Positions 13,394-20,315 of a stretch of 20,315 bases of DNA are shown piece after piece. The position numbers and the translations under genes were made by a program. The notes beneath the pieces were generated by a model. That model was not told the origin of the DNA. It searched no databases and saw only the letters and a program-made list of their open reading frames with translations. Positions within the stretch are counted from its first letter, which is position 1, and each line of letters opens with the position of its first letter. Source of the DNA: a virus; IMG/VR virus record IMGVR_UViG_3300031586_000027, positions 1 through 20,315 of that record, one strand, 5' to 3'.

Positions 13394-13909
13394 TTATGTT
13401 GACCACGGCCAAGTAGTTAGTAAGGGTATTGGATTAGTTATCTCTATATGTCTTATCACAACCACGCTAACTTCTAATTCATCAGTATTTCCAGAAGCTG
13501 ACTTTATTCTGCCCCACAGCTTGGCATTAGCAGGGCAATTCTGGCTCCAAAAACCAAGTATCTCTGTTGCCTTTGCTATTGGAGTACCCAATATTAAACG
13601 CCTTTCACCCATAATCTGAGCCGTAGTGGGGTCTGACCCGCCAGCCGTACTATACCCTAATTGAATGAGATAGGTTGTCGCAGCATCAGCCGCTTCTATC
13701 ACCAGACCTACCACTTCATAACAGAAGTCAACAGTAGTTATTGGTATAATCTCTGCCCAGCTACCGAATGTATTGGCAACGCCAGCAGCAGCTAGGGTTT
13801 TTGTAGCCTGTACATCTTGAGGATAGACACGACTTCGTGAATGTTCGTGGTGTTCTTGAACCGCTACATTATAGAGTGTATCTACTATCTTTCCTTCTTT
13901 ATCAATCAT
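13394..13909 (-). CDS. Virion accessory beta-sandwich protein (171 aa)
   Basis: The sequence has RVYPQDVQATKTLAAAGVAN, FGSWAEIIPITTVDFCYEVV, TYLIQLGYSTAGG, IMGERRLILGTP and ANAKLWGRIKSASGNTDELE. The alternation of strands and the I-L-G-R-I-x-S-x-x-G motif are typical of small fibre or decoration domains found in phage surface proteins. The start ATG overlaps the upstream stop (ATGA), so expression is coupled to the LamG-like gene. Probably structural, perhaps fibre-associated. Confidence 0.55.
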   Translation of the reverse strand: MIDKEGKIVDTLYNVAVQEHHEHSRSRVYPQDVQATKTLAAAGVANTFGSWAEIIPITTVDFCYEVVGLVIEAADAATTYLIQLGYSTAGGSDPTTAQIMGERRLILGTPIAKATEILGFWSQNCPANAKLWGRIKSASGNTDELEVSVVVIRHIEITNPIPLLTTWPWST

Positions 13910-14625
13910 GACCTAAACCATTCCACTGTTTTTTCCCATACCTGTTGCCATTCGATTTCATTTATGTATCTCTCAAACCACGCTCTGGGTCGCCAGAGCA
14001 TACCATTGAAAAGATTAGAACCCGCAGCAGCATCACGCCCAATATGAAGGTTACGATTGCAACTATCTGCATCAACCAAACCACCAGCCGAACAGGTTGT
14101 AGTAATGATTCCGAAGCTGTCTATATCACCACGCCAGAATTGAACACCTGCCCCTGAACGGCTAACGCCCAAAAACCACCATTTGTTAAAAGCCCAGTTC
14201 CGAGAGTAGCAAGAGGTGCGTTCAAAACCCACACCTTGACTTGCGTGGTGGTGTCTTAAGGTCAGAATTTCGTTTGTATAGTGATATAACTCCCATCCAT
14301 CAACATTTACAAGGAAACGGCTCAGCAGGGTTTTATCATCAGCCCCCCCTGGTGTAAGCCAAAACCATCCACCAATACTATAGTCCTGACTGGTAAAATC
14401 CAAATTCCCAGTATCCGCTGCCGAAGCCCACAGATAATCATTCACCCCATTGAGAGTAAGAACTTGTAAGTATGAATCAAGCGTTGTCCATACACCTCCA
14501 ACGTCTACTATAGTTACAAGAGGCTTCGTCTTAGCCAAGCTGTGAGTGATAGTTCCAACACCCTCTCTGAACGGAAGGTCTAATGCCATATTTCTGTTTA
14601 TAGCTAAAGCATCGTAATGTATCAT
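13906..14625 (-). CDS. LamG-like (concanavalin A-like lectin fold) virion protein
   Basis: The 239-residue protein contains LQVLTLNGVNDYLWASAADT, SIGGWFWLTPGGADDKTLLS, GWELYHYTNEILTLRHHH, WWFLGVSRSGAGVQFWRG and LHIGRDAAAGSNLFNGML, the strand order of the LamG/pentraxin-like jelly roll. Such domains bind glycans. ATG 14625 is chosen because GAGGAGG lies four bases upstream and its codon overlaps the upstream TGA as ATGA; an earlier in-frame codon at 14652 has no support. No signal peptide. Likely a receptor-binding or surface decoration module placed on the virion. Confidence 0.65.
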   Translation of the reverse strand: MIHYDALAINRNMALDLPFREGVGTITHSLAKTKPLVTIVDVGGVWTTLDSYLQVLTLNGVNDYLWASAADTGNLDFTSQDYSIGGWFWLTPGGADDKTLLSRFLVNVDGWELYHYTNEILTLRHHHASQGVGFERTSCYSRNWAFNKWWFLGVSRSGAGVQFWRGDIDSFGIITTTCSAGGLVDADSCNRNLHIGRDAAAGSNLFNGMLWRPRAWFERYINEIEWQQVWEKTVEWFRS

Positions 14626-15086
14626 GGAGCCTCCTCGTAGAAAACTTCCCAATCATAGGCTCGGTTAGTTCCAGCCGTCTTTTCAATAGTAATTCCAAAG
14701 CCGTATCTGTTGGGTTTAAGGTCTACATTGATTAAGTCGGGGTCTTGAGCACCAGCAAAGGTCGTTGCACTTTGCAGGATTAGATTTAACCCCGGGCCAA
14801 TACGATAGCTGACTCTTATAACAACTGTTTCCGTAGCAGTATGATTAGTGAAGTCTATCTTGCAGCATCTAGGTTCGAATATTCCCGCTGGACTTTCTTC
14901 AGTGTAAAGAATCTGCTCGGCACCAGTGGTCGTGATTTGCCCTGCGACCTCGGTTAAAATAGCCTCAGAATCTGTTACTTCTCGGATAGCATTAGCGTCT
15001 TCTTCAATAAGGTCAACATCTGCTTGAAGAAGTGCAATAAGAATCAATAGAGATGCGTCATTATAGGGATTAAATACGCCACCCAT
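14622..15086 (-). CDS. Virion accessory protein (154 aa)
   Basis: The protein starts GGVFNPYNDASLLILIALLQ. It then has a helical, acidic stretch and a beta-rich C-terminal domain: FTNHTATETVVIRVSYRIGP, KPNRYGFGITIEKTAGTNRA and YDWEVFYEEAP. That last domain recurs in phage virion proteins. The start ATG 15086 overlaps the upstream TAA (TAATG), with AAGGAG 10 bases upstream. A GTG at 15095 is possible but its ribosome binding site would be too close. Probably a decoration or fibre component. Confidence 0.55.
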   Translation of the reverse strand: MGGVFNPYNDASLLILIALLQADVDLIEEDANAIREVTDSEAILTEVAGQITTTGAEQILYTEESPAGIFEPRCCKIDFTNHTATETVVIRVSYRIGPGLNLILQSATTFAGAQDPDLINVDLKPNRYGFGITIEKTAGTNRAYDWEVFYEEAP

Positions 15087-15388
15087 TATTGCCACTCTCC
15101 TTCGCTAATAGTAACGGAGCCATCTTCTCCAACGTCACAGATAGCAGCAATGTATCCCAGGAATAAGTCCTGAGTATCCATATTAAACGCACCGTTGGGT
15201 GTTAGCTTTATCCCATCACCCACTACGGCGGGGTTACCTCTTGCGAGATAAACAACGACATCTAAATCATTAATTATCTTTAAGTCGGCTCTATGGTCAT
15301 TTGCAGGCACTATGATGACACTTGCGTCTGTTACACCAGCGTGACCATCGTTTGCTCTTTCTATTGGAAATATTCTTGGGTCAGCCAT
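15086..15388 (-). CDS. Small beta-rich virion protein (100 aa)
   Basis: The protein starts ADPRIFPIERANDGHAGVTD and has DLDVVVYLARGNPAVVGDGI, then KLTPNGAFNM and a final ICDVGEDGSVTISEG. Its motif YL-x-x-G-x-x-AV-x-x-x-GI-x-L is also found in the gene at 16659-17099, so the two appear to be paralogues of a small decoration-type fold. ATG 15388 is preferred over an upstream TTG because AGGAGGG lies just before it. It lies between the secreted-protein gene and the small accessory genes. Confidence 0.6.
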   Translation of the reverse strand: MADPRIFPIERANDGHAGVTDASVIIVPANDHRADLKIINDLDVVVYLARGNPAVVGDGIKLTPNGAFNMDTQDLFLGYIAAICDVGEDGSVTISEGEWQ

Positions 15389-15402
15389 ATTCCCTCCTTT
15401 AC

Positions 15403-15975
15403 TTATGATAACCAAGCATTGATAACACTTAAAGCATCTGACATTGATATTTCACCTTGTAGCCATCTGTTGACCTCGCCTAGAGCATAGGACATATCAG
15501 GTTTAATCTTCACAGAGGTCTCTGGTATATCCTCACGAATTTGGACTCGACCGCCATATCCAGTAGTAGAACCAGCGTAGTAGAGAACGTAGCCTTCAAA
15601 GACAAACTCATCCATCGGCTCACCCTCTATGATAACTTCATAGACGGCTGTTACTTCCGTTCCCGCATCAAAGCTCTCAGCCCAGATGCACTCAACCATG
15701 CTTTGGCTTTCTGGATTGTCAAAGACTGTGCGGGCATAAGATGTCGAAGGTGAACACTCAACTATCTCAGCATCAACGACTTCCAAGTTGTCAGCAATGC
15801 CTATAGAGTTCGTCTCATCCTCTGGACAGGTAAAGGTTACTTCTACTGTAAACCACTCTCCCGACTCTACATATTCTGGATGACTTCTTTCTACATTACT
15901 TGACAGTGCACTAGCAGGAAAGACTAATAATATCACTAAGAGAAGTATCAACATTGTGTATACAAACTTTTTCAT
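15403..15975 (-). CDS. Secreted protein with signal peptide and beta-sandwich domain (190 aa)
   Basis: Residues 1-23 form a clear signal peptide: MKKF, then a hydrophobic core (MLILLLVILLVFP) and an ASA cleavage site. The mature part starts with SSNVERSHPEYVESGEWFTV, which is like bacterial and archaeal cell-surface Ig-like (DUF11/PKD-type) domains that carry a P-x-x-x-x-x-G-x-x-F-x-V-x-V-x-F start, followed by a strand-rich region. The C-terminus has MSYALGEVNRWLQGEISMSD, then SVINAWLS, like the helix ends of dockerin-like tails. ATG 15975 has AAGGAG. A secreted protein inside a virion gene island is unusual; it may be a lysogeny or infection factor rather than a virion part. Confidence 0.7.
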   Translation of the reverse strand: MKKFVYTMLILLLVILLVFPASALSSNVERSHPEYVESGEWFTVEVTFTCPEDETNSIGIADNLEVVDAEIVECSPSTSYARTVFDNPESQSMVECIWAESFDAGTEVTAVYEVIIEGEPMDEFVFEGYVLYYAGSTTGYGGRVQIREDIPETSVKIKPDMSYALGEVNRWLQGEISMSDALSVINAWLS

Positions 15976-15985
15976 TGTTTTCTCC

Positions 15986-16657
15986 TTATTGATTAGCTAC
16001 ATAGGTGAAAAGTAGGCCAAGATTATAGGTTGTCTGACCTAATGTATCATTAGCATGAGCAGCATCCCTATAAAGACAAAAGCCGAGGTAATCGCCAATC
16101 GCTAAATTAACTAGAGTGAGTGGATTTGGAGGTTCTTGTACATTTAGAAGACTATTACCTCCACTAGCGGTGACTCCGTAAGCTGGGGTATCTGTATGTA
16201 GGTTATAAGCCTCCCCTTGAGCAGCATACCAAGCAATAAGTTTCCAGTACATATTATTTACACCACCACCAAGACATGTCCATACTAATTTAACAGATGA
16301 AAAAGACACAAAATCATCAGGAACTTTCGTTGTAAAATAGCCTCTGTCTAGGACACTATCACTTAAATCCATTGTGGCGTATATTCCTAAAGCTCCACTT
16401 GATACCCCCTCACTAGGGAAACAAGCTGCAGGTATAAATAGTTCTCTAGTTACATCGGTATGCTGTGCTGCACCATGAGGGTCAGCAACACCACCAGGAG
16501 CAGCCCAAGCGGGGTCATTAGCACCCATTGTTAGGACCTCTCCCGCCGCACCCGCAGCAAGTCGTTCAGAGGCAGCTACACCACGCCTTAGAACATCACC
16601 TCGTGTGGTTAGTATTACATCAACATTGGGACTTGGATTATCTAATCCACCTTTCAT
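15986..16657 (-). CDS. Tail-fibre-like accessory protein (223 aa)
   Basis: The N-terminal segment TTRGDVLRRGVAASERLAAG, followed by GAAGEVLTMGANDPAWA, is a known repeat-type module of phage tail fibres. The remaining part is strand-rich (YWKLIAWYAAQGEAYN, LVNLAIGDYLGFCLYRD) and likely a globular head domain. There is no signal peptide. The ATG at 16657 lies one base after the upstream stop, with GGAGGG eight bases upstream. Its position just downstream of the capsid gene region suggests head-associated or surface fibres rather than a tail-tip fibre. Confidence 0.6.
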   Translation of the reverse strand: MKGGLDNPSPNVDVILTTRGDVLRRGVAASERLAAGAAGEVLTMGANDPAWAAPGGVADPHGAAQHTDVTRELFIPAACFPSEGVSSGALGIYATMDLSDSVLDRGYFTTKVPDDFVSFSSVKLVWTCLGGGVNNMYWKLIAWYAAQGEAYNLHTDTPAYGVTASGGNSLLNVQEPPNPLTLVNLAIGDYLGFCLYRDAAHANDTLGQTTYNLGLLFTYVANQ

Positions 16658-16658
16658 T

Positions 16659-17099
16659 TTATACTCCCTCCGTTACAAGAAGTGTCATTCCTCCAGAGGC
16701 ACAGATACCATTAAATGCTCCAACATTCATATTGCCAGACCTTCGACTTATCTCATAACTTCCACCAGCAGCATTCAAGCGTATACCCTGATTCATTACT
16801 GCCGCAACTCCAATTTTCAGATAGATAGGTTCAGTCCCATCATTGACAAATAAAGCATAAAGTCGATTGGCATTAGCAGCAAGAGCTACAGTTGTGGCAT
16901 TAGCAATTACTGGCTGGGTATGTGTTGGTGTAGTATAGACACCGGGGTCAGCACTAGCGGCAACAAGAGCCTGAAGTGCTATTAGTATCTCATCTGAATT
17001 AACATCCTCTACACCGATGCGATATGTGCCATCTGGATTGGCTGGTAGTCCGATGTTCGGTATTATCGCTCTAAGGATTTCCGTGTTTATAAGTGCCAT
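16659..17099 (-). CDS. Small decoration-like virion protein (146 aa)
   Basis: The first 60 residues are mostly helical (NTEILRAIIPNIGLPANPDG) and the C-terminal part is a beta-rich domain: ANRLYALFVNDGTEPIYLKI, NQGIRLNAAGGSYEISRRSG, and GICASGGMTLLVTEGV. This domain resembles the small protein at 15086-15388, with matching positions in YL-x-x-G, A-V, G-I-x-L and the closing glycine-rich strand. ATG 17099 has AGGAGG five bases upstream. Immediately downstream of the capsid gene, it is a candidate capsid decoration protein. Confidence 0.6.
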   Translation of the reverse strand: MALINTEILRAIIPNIGLPANPDGTYRIGVEDVNSDEILIALQALVAASADPGVYTTPTHTQPVIANATTVALAANANRLYALFVNDGTEPIYLKIGVAAVMNQGIRLNAAGGSYEISRRSGNMNVGAFNGICASGGMTLLVTEGV

Positions 17100-17131
17100 A
17101 TTGTCCTCCTATTCTAGCCAAGACGAGGGGT

Positions 17132-17186
17132 AAAGGAGCTAACCCCCCGTCCCGACTAGCAAGTTCCTAGTTTAGAAAGCTCCTTT
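17132..17186 (-). other. Long inverted repeat after the capsid gene
   Basis: A 9-base arm AAAGGAGCT (17132-17140) pairs perfectly with AGCTCCTTT (17178-17186), separated by 37 bases. Inside, ACTAG and CTAGT form a second 5-base stem. The outer arm starts at the capsid gene's stop codon. No T-tract follows, so it is not a standard terminator. It may stabilise the capsid mRNA or limit readthrough into the accessory genes. Confidence 0.5.
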
Positions 17187-18352
17187 TAGCTGGATGTTGC
17201 TCCACCCATGTAAGTAGCACGCCAATCTTGAGTAATTCCACCAAAGACCAGGCGGACTCGATAAAGCACATTATCAGTAGCAAAGTCGCCGCTCATTGGG
17301 CCGATTGCTCCACCACCAACAGTTACCTTATCGCTTGCCTTCATGCAAATCTCTGGTCGTTCATGTCCGCTCATGTGAGCAACTTCAAGAGCCGCTATAT
17401 CCTTCGGGTCGGCAAACAGATACCAGGCAGTGTTAGCAGAAAGCGGGTAGGTCGGCTCATTGATAAGGCTACATATAGGTAGATATGGATCAACTACTAA
17501 AGTTAAACCATATTGCGGGAGAACGTTGGTCGTCGGCCAAGCTGTCCCACCAGCTCCACCTGTATATATCTTGTTGGCCGAAGTCAGGATTTGGCGAGCT
17601 GTCATCTCAAGGGCTGGGGGTACTACCAGGAATTTAGCCCTGTTCTGAATTGGCTCACCATTAGCATCCAAAAATCCTGCCATAGCCTCAAGCCCCTGCT
17701 CCAAGAAGCCGATAGTTAGTGCACCTGCCGTCTTGTTTATCTCACCAGCAAAAGTAGAGTACAGAGGTCCACCAAAGGTATGAGCAGCAGTACCCGCCCC
17801 ACCAGTCTGGTCGTAAGCATACAAGCAAGTGGTAACACGATGCTCAGTTCTTACTGCAGCTCTAGCAAAGCGTTCTGGTGTATCCTTGAGAGCACCTAAA
17901 TCATCGTTGATTAGTGCTTCCCAAGAGATGTCAAACTGTTTACCATACTTGTCCACATTCAGTGTATATCTGTCCTCACTCCTCTCACTTGCCAGGTATT
18001 CGCCCTTCTCAGCTACTTTAGCAAGCAACTGGTCTCCGCCGGTAATAGCATACCTATAGGCATCCTTGAAATCCTTTACAGTAGACATCTTGACAAATGC
18101 CTTCCATACCGGGTCAACAGCCTTATAGGATGCTAAGACCTGTCTATCCAGGACATCCCCAAACAGTTTTGGGAAGTCTGAAGTTGTCAGTGCTTCCTTT
18201 ATCAGGTATTCGTGTTTATGAGACGGAAGGTTATTAGCGTTTGAGAGCAGGTCAACAGTCTCCTTTAGTTTCTGCTCATAGCCTTCGCCCCTATCTATTT
18301 CGTTAAGAGCGACATACCCCTTCCAGTCCTCCATTAGTTTCATCATTTCCAT
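17186..18352 (-). CDS. Major capsid protein, Mu gpT-like HK97 fold
   Basis: The 388-residue protein has KYGKQFDISWEALINDDLGA (the E-loop-to-spine region typical of Mu gpT-like capsid proteins), PERFARAAVRTEHRVTTCLY, then a P-domain with AKFLVVPPALEMTARQILTS and a C-terminal domain with AWYLFADPKDIAALEVAHMS. It has the length of the family. The N-terminal part (residues about 1-60) is helical and may act as a delta-like scaffold, but no cleavage site is certain. ATG 18352 has AGGAGG 11 bases upstream. It forms the capsid shell, with the preceding protease/scaffold and the neighbouring decoration protein. Confidence 0.85.
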   Translation of the reverse strand: MEMMKLMEDWKGYVALNEIDRGEGYEQKLKETVDLLSNANNLPSHKHEYLIKEALTTSDFPKLFGDVLDRQVLASYKAVDPVWKAFVKMSTVKDFKDAYRYAITGGDQLLAKVAEKGEYLASERSEDRYTLNVDKYGKQFDISWEALINDDLGALKDTPERFARAAVRTEHRVTTCLYAYDQTGGAGTAAHTFGGPLYSTFAGEINKTAGALTIGFLEQGLEAMAGFLDANGEPIQNRAKFLVVPPALEMTARQILTSANKIYTGGAGGTAWPTTNVLPQYGLTLVVDPYLPICSLINEPTYPLSANTAWYLFADPKDIAALEVAHMSGHERPEICMKASDKVTVGGGAIGPMSGDFATDNVLYRVRLVFGGITQDWRATYMGGATSS

Positions 18353-18378
18353 GATGTTATTTTCCTCCTGTGTTATTT

Positions 18379-18645
18379 CTATTCTTTTGCCGCTTCTACA
18401 CCCTTCTTAATATCATCTAGAGTAACAGCACCTTCTTTTACGGCAAGATAGGTATTGAAGTTACGCTGTGATTGGTCAATCCCCAACAATCGAGCCTCAC
18501 GTTCCGCCACAAGTTTGTCTATCTCCGCAATTCGCTTTTGATACAACTCTACTTGATGGCTCAGTTGATAATACTCATCTACTAATTGAGCAATCTCAGT
18601 TGAGGCTTTTTGTTTTCGTTTTTCTTCTTCAGCATAAAAATCCAT
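18379..18645 (-). CDS. Small coiled-coil protein (88 aa) before the capsid gene
   Basis: The protein starts MDFYAEEEKRKQKASTEI and then has a heptad-like helical segment LVDEYYQLSHQVELYQKRIA and AEIDKLVAEREARLLGID, so it is mainly coiled coil. The start ATG 18645 is preferred over a longer in-frame start at 18771, which would overlap the decoration gene; AAGGAG lies seven bases upstream. It sits between the decoration protein and the capsid gene. It may be an assembly accessory or minor capsid protein. Family not recognised. Confidence 0.6.
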   Translation of the reverse strand: MDFYAEEEKRKQKASTEIAQLVDEYYQLSHQVELYQKRIAEIDKLVAEREARLLGIDQSQRNFNTYLAVKEGAVTLDDIKKGVEAAKE

Positions 18646-18667
18646 TAATTCTCCTTTTTTACTTAGT

Positions 18668-19657
18668 TTATGACTGTGCTTCCGAAACCATGATGTACCT
18701 AACGTTGCCATTGATGATACATCGTAGAGCGAAAGCAGGCGTGTCCGTGTTGGCTGCATATTGAACAGCACTTAGATTTACAAACTCGAATACGTTATCG
18801 GCAGTAGCATAGCCAGTCGCATCACCGTCCATCACGAATCGGTGAATTGAATGAACTGTCGCAGCTCCAAAGTCTGTTGCGTCTCCCTCGGCCCATAGTT
18901 CAGACATACCGCCTGCGATAGTGCCCATTAAAGCTCTGTCTGGCCCCATTAAAGTTCCCCTACATCCTACACCCAACCCGGTTACTGTGCCATCGGTGTC
19001 ATATTCAAGTCCGAAATGCCCACCGTGGGCAGTTAACACTCCGACAGCTTCTGCTATTGTCCTTCCCCTAAGAGCCTCACCTGAGCTACCCACACCATTC
19101 AGGCCTAGGGCCATGTATTGGCCACGCACATCACCGCTGGTAGCAGTTGAACGATAGCGATATTCACGAGCATTAGCTAGTGTTCCTATTGCTTCGAAAA
19201 CAGTACCATCTCCAACCTGCTCATATTCATCATCAGGGTCAAAGTGAACCTTGACCGGGATAACATCGGTTACTCCTTCAGCAATGGCATACAACGCATA
19301 ACCAAACCTCTGTGAAACGCTCTTGTCATAGTTCTTGCTTAGGATACAAGTGGTAAGATTGATGAATATTTCATCACCAACTGCTACTGCGCTGTTACCA
19401 TTCTGGTCAGTTGCTACAACTGATAGCTGCCAGATACCCTCAGTATCAATAGCAACCAAATCAGTAGCCGCAGCTGCACTTTTGAAAGCCACACCAACAA
19501 TGTTCTCACCGACTACTACGGGGTCACCCTTGTCGACTAAACTATCAGTGTGTGAAGGGTGAGTAATCTGGCTTTCAGTGAAGGTCAGATGCCTACCTTC
19601 ATAGGTGCTGGAAACCTCATCTCCAGCGGTTCCTGCTGTGTATACTCCATAAGGCAT
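18668..19657 (-). CDS. DUF2190-like decoration protein with C-terminal extension (329 aa)
   Basis: Residues about 38-118 match the DUF2190 pattern: DKGDPVVVGENIVGVAFKS, DTEGIWQLSVVATDQNGNS and AVGDEIFINLT, a small beta-tulip-like fold of capsid decoration proteins. The rest (about 130-329) is a further domain with REYRYRSTATSGDVRGQYMA, EYDTDGTVTGLGVGCRGTLM and IAGGMSELWAEGDA. Typical DUF2190 members are about 110 residues, so this one is roughly three times as long. ATG 19657 has AGGAGGT upstream, and two matching stem-loops precede it. Confidence 0.75.
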   Translation of the reverse strand: MPYGVYTAGTAGDEVSSTYEGRHLTFTESQITHPSHTDSLVDKGDPVVVGENIVGVAFKSAAAATDLVAIDTEGIWQLSVVATDQNGNSAVAVGDEIFINLTTCILSKNYDKSVSQRFGYALYAIAEGVTDVIPVKVHFDPDDEYEQVGDGTVFEAIGTLANAREYRYRSTATSGDVRGQYMALGLNGVGSSGEALRGRTIAEAVGVLTAHGGHFGLEYDTDGTVTGLGVGCRGTLMGPDRALMGTIAGGMSELWAEGDATDFGAATVHSIHRFVMDGDATGYATADNVFEFVNLSAVQYAANTDTPAFALRCIINGNVRYIMVSEAQS

Positions 19658-19686
19658 TTTAATTACCTCCTAAGTTAATCAGGATT

Positions 19687-19739
19687 CAAGGTTTGAAATT
19701 TACCTTGTCCTGTAGATTAGGGTTTGCAATTTACCCTAA
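19687..19739 (-). promoter_or_regulatory. Pair of matching stem-loops in the decoration gene leader
   Basis: Two 21- to 23-base inverted repeats lie 31 bases apart. In minus-strand order, TTAGGGT-N9-ACCCTAA (19739-19717) is followed by CAAGGT-N9-ACCTTG (19707-19687). The stems differ at two pairs, each with a compensating change, and the nine-base loops, AAATTGCAA and AAATTTCAA, differ at one base. The last stem ends about 17 bases before the AGGAGGT site of the decoration gene. They could be operators for a dimeric protein or RNA hairpins regulating translation. Confidence 0.65.
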
Positions 19740-19744
19740 CCTGC

Positions 19745-20315
19745 CTACCGTCCGGCGACGGCGGTTTCAGCCTGTTCATCAGTCATACCTAGTCGCTTGA
19801 AGGACTCTTTAAGAGCTTCATGGTCTTTGGCTGGGTCTGATTTTGATTCACCCATGCCCTTAACTGTGCCTGCCTCAGACAGTTTGGCGATATAATCTAC
19901 CTCAGACTTTATCGCTTCCTCTATTCCTTCAGCAGACTCGGAATCCTTGAACCTCTCAATAAGACGTTCCTTAGCAGCCGGTGGTAGCTCAGCCTTATCT
20001 ACAGCCTCTTTAATAGTGGCTTGTGCTTCAGCCTTTGCTTTTTCCTTTATTGCCTCAGTTATCTTGGTTTTGAGGTCGTCTCGCTCTGTGGTCAGCGTTG
20101 TTATCTGACCTTCGAGTTCTGTAACTCTCTCTTCTAGTTCCATTTTGTGTTTTACCTCCTTGTGTACTTCTTCCCTGACACTGGTCTCTATTGATTTAAC
20201 CAAATCAGGGCGTCTCTCCTTTAGGGCTGATAGTTCGACCAAATCCACGTCTCGGTTTCTATCAGATTCATAAAATGTAACGCTGCCGCCGGCCCCAGGT
20301 TCAGTCACAAAGTCA
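19745..20315 (-). CDS. Prohead protease-scaffold protein, C-terminal part (partial)
   Basis: The frame is open to the right window edge; codons for DFV precede TEPGAGGSVTFYESDR, giving the DFVTEPGAGG end motif of prohead protease domains. After it come LVELSALKERRPDLVKSI, common in such fusions, and a long charged coiled coil (EVKHKMELEERVTELEGQIT, then ERDDLKTKITEAIKEKAK), the scaffold. It ends with FKRLGMTDEQAETAVAGR. The protein would serve as both protease and inner scaffold, cleaved during maturation. A GTG at 20308 is inside the motif and is not the start. The catalytic domain lies outside the window. Confidence 0.75.
   Translation of the reverse strand, partial: DFVTEPGAGGSVTFYESDRNRDVDLVELSALKERRPDLVKSIETSVREEVHKEVKHKMELEERVTELEGQITTLTTERDDLKTKITEAIKEKAKAEAQATIKEAVDKAELPPAAKERLIERFKDSESAEGIEEAIKSEVDYIAKLSEAGTVKGMGESKSDPAKDHEALKESFKRLGMTDEQAETAVAGR

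Noticed and set aside
18646-18771. Longer N-terminus for the coiled-coil gene
   Set aside because: It would overlap the end of the decoration gene by 104 bases; a better AAGGAG-supported ATG exists at 18645.
19658-19744. Promoter in front of the decoration gene
   Set aside because: TTGCAA and TAAATT-like boxes exist but spacing is wrong (about 21 bases); the inverted repeats explain the sequence better.

Overview
The window is part of the late (virion structural, tail and lysis) region of a tailed dsDNA phage or prophage with long-tail (siphovirus-type) gene content. Every supported gene is on the minus strand, so transcription runs from high to low coordinates. Genes are packed tightly, with many ATGA or TAATG stop/start overlaps and strong AGGAGG-type ribosome binding sites, and one sigma70-like promoter is visible, which points to a bacterial host. 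The secreted protein and several beta-sandwich/lectin-type virion proteins resemble families I associate with uncultivated Chloroflexota and similar anaerobes. That host guess is weak.

Right end, head genes (20315-17186): the C-terminal scaffold part of a prohead protease-scaffold protein runs off the right edge. It is followed by a DUF2190-type decoration protein with a long extension, a small coiled-coil protein, and a Mu gpT-like HK97-fold major capsid protein. A pair of matching stem-loops with compensatory stem changes lies in the leader before the decoration gene.

Accessory virion island (17099-10650): nine genes sit between the capsid gene and the head-tail connector genes, a place where few or none are usual. 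They include two small related beta-rich proteins, a tail-fibre-like protein, a secreted protein with a signal peptide, a LamG-like lectin fold, and a 697-residue protein with a DNRLRE-like domain and thirteen tandem copies of a roughly 19-residue repeat. Their domains suggest surface display or adhesion.

Connector and tail genes (10653-3244): gp6-like connector, head-closure protein, gp10-like neck protein, tail terminator, an unusual 336-residue protein, tail tube protein, G/GT tail assembly chaperones joined by a -1 frameshift at CCCTTTA, a short tape measure protein, and three tail-tip genes that look like pieces of one protein, then a small fibre-like protein.

Lysis genes (3235-1854): a 34-residue membrane protein, a 61-residue holin candidate, a cysteine-rich small protein, a permuted papain/YiiX-like hydrolase and an XhlA-like membrane-anchored coiled-coil protein. 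A clear intrinsic terminator at 1761-1789 ends this operon.

Left end (1682-1): a new promoter drives a separate operon of very small genes: zinc ribbons (one apparently broken by a 1-nt frameshift), a 54-residue helix-turn-helix protein, and short unknown proteins, the last of which runs off the left edge.
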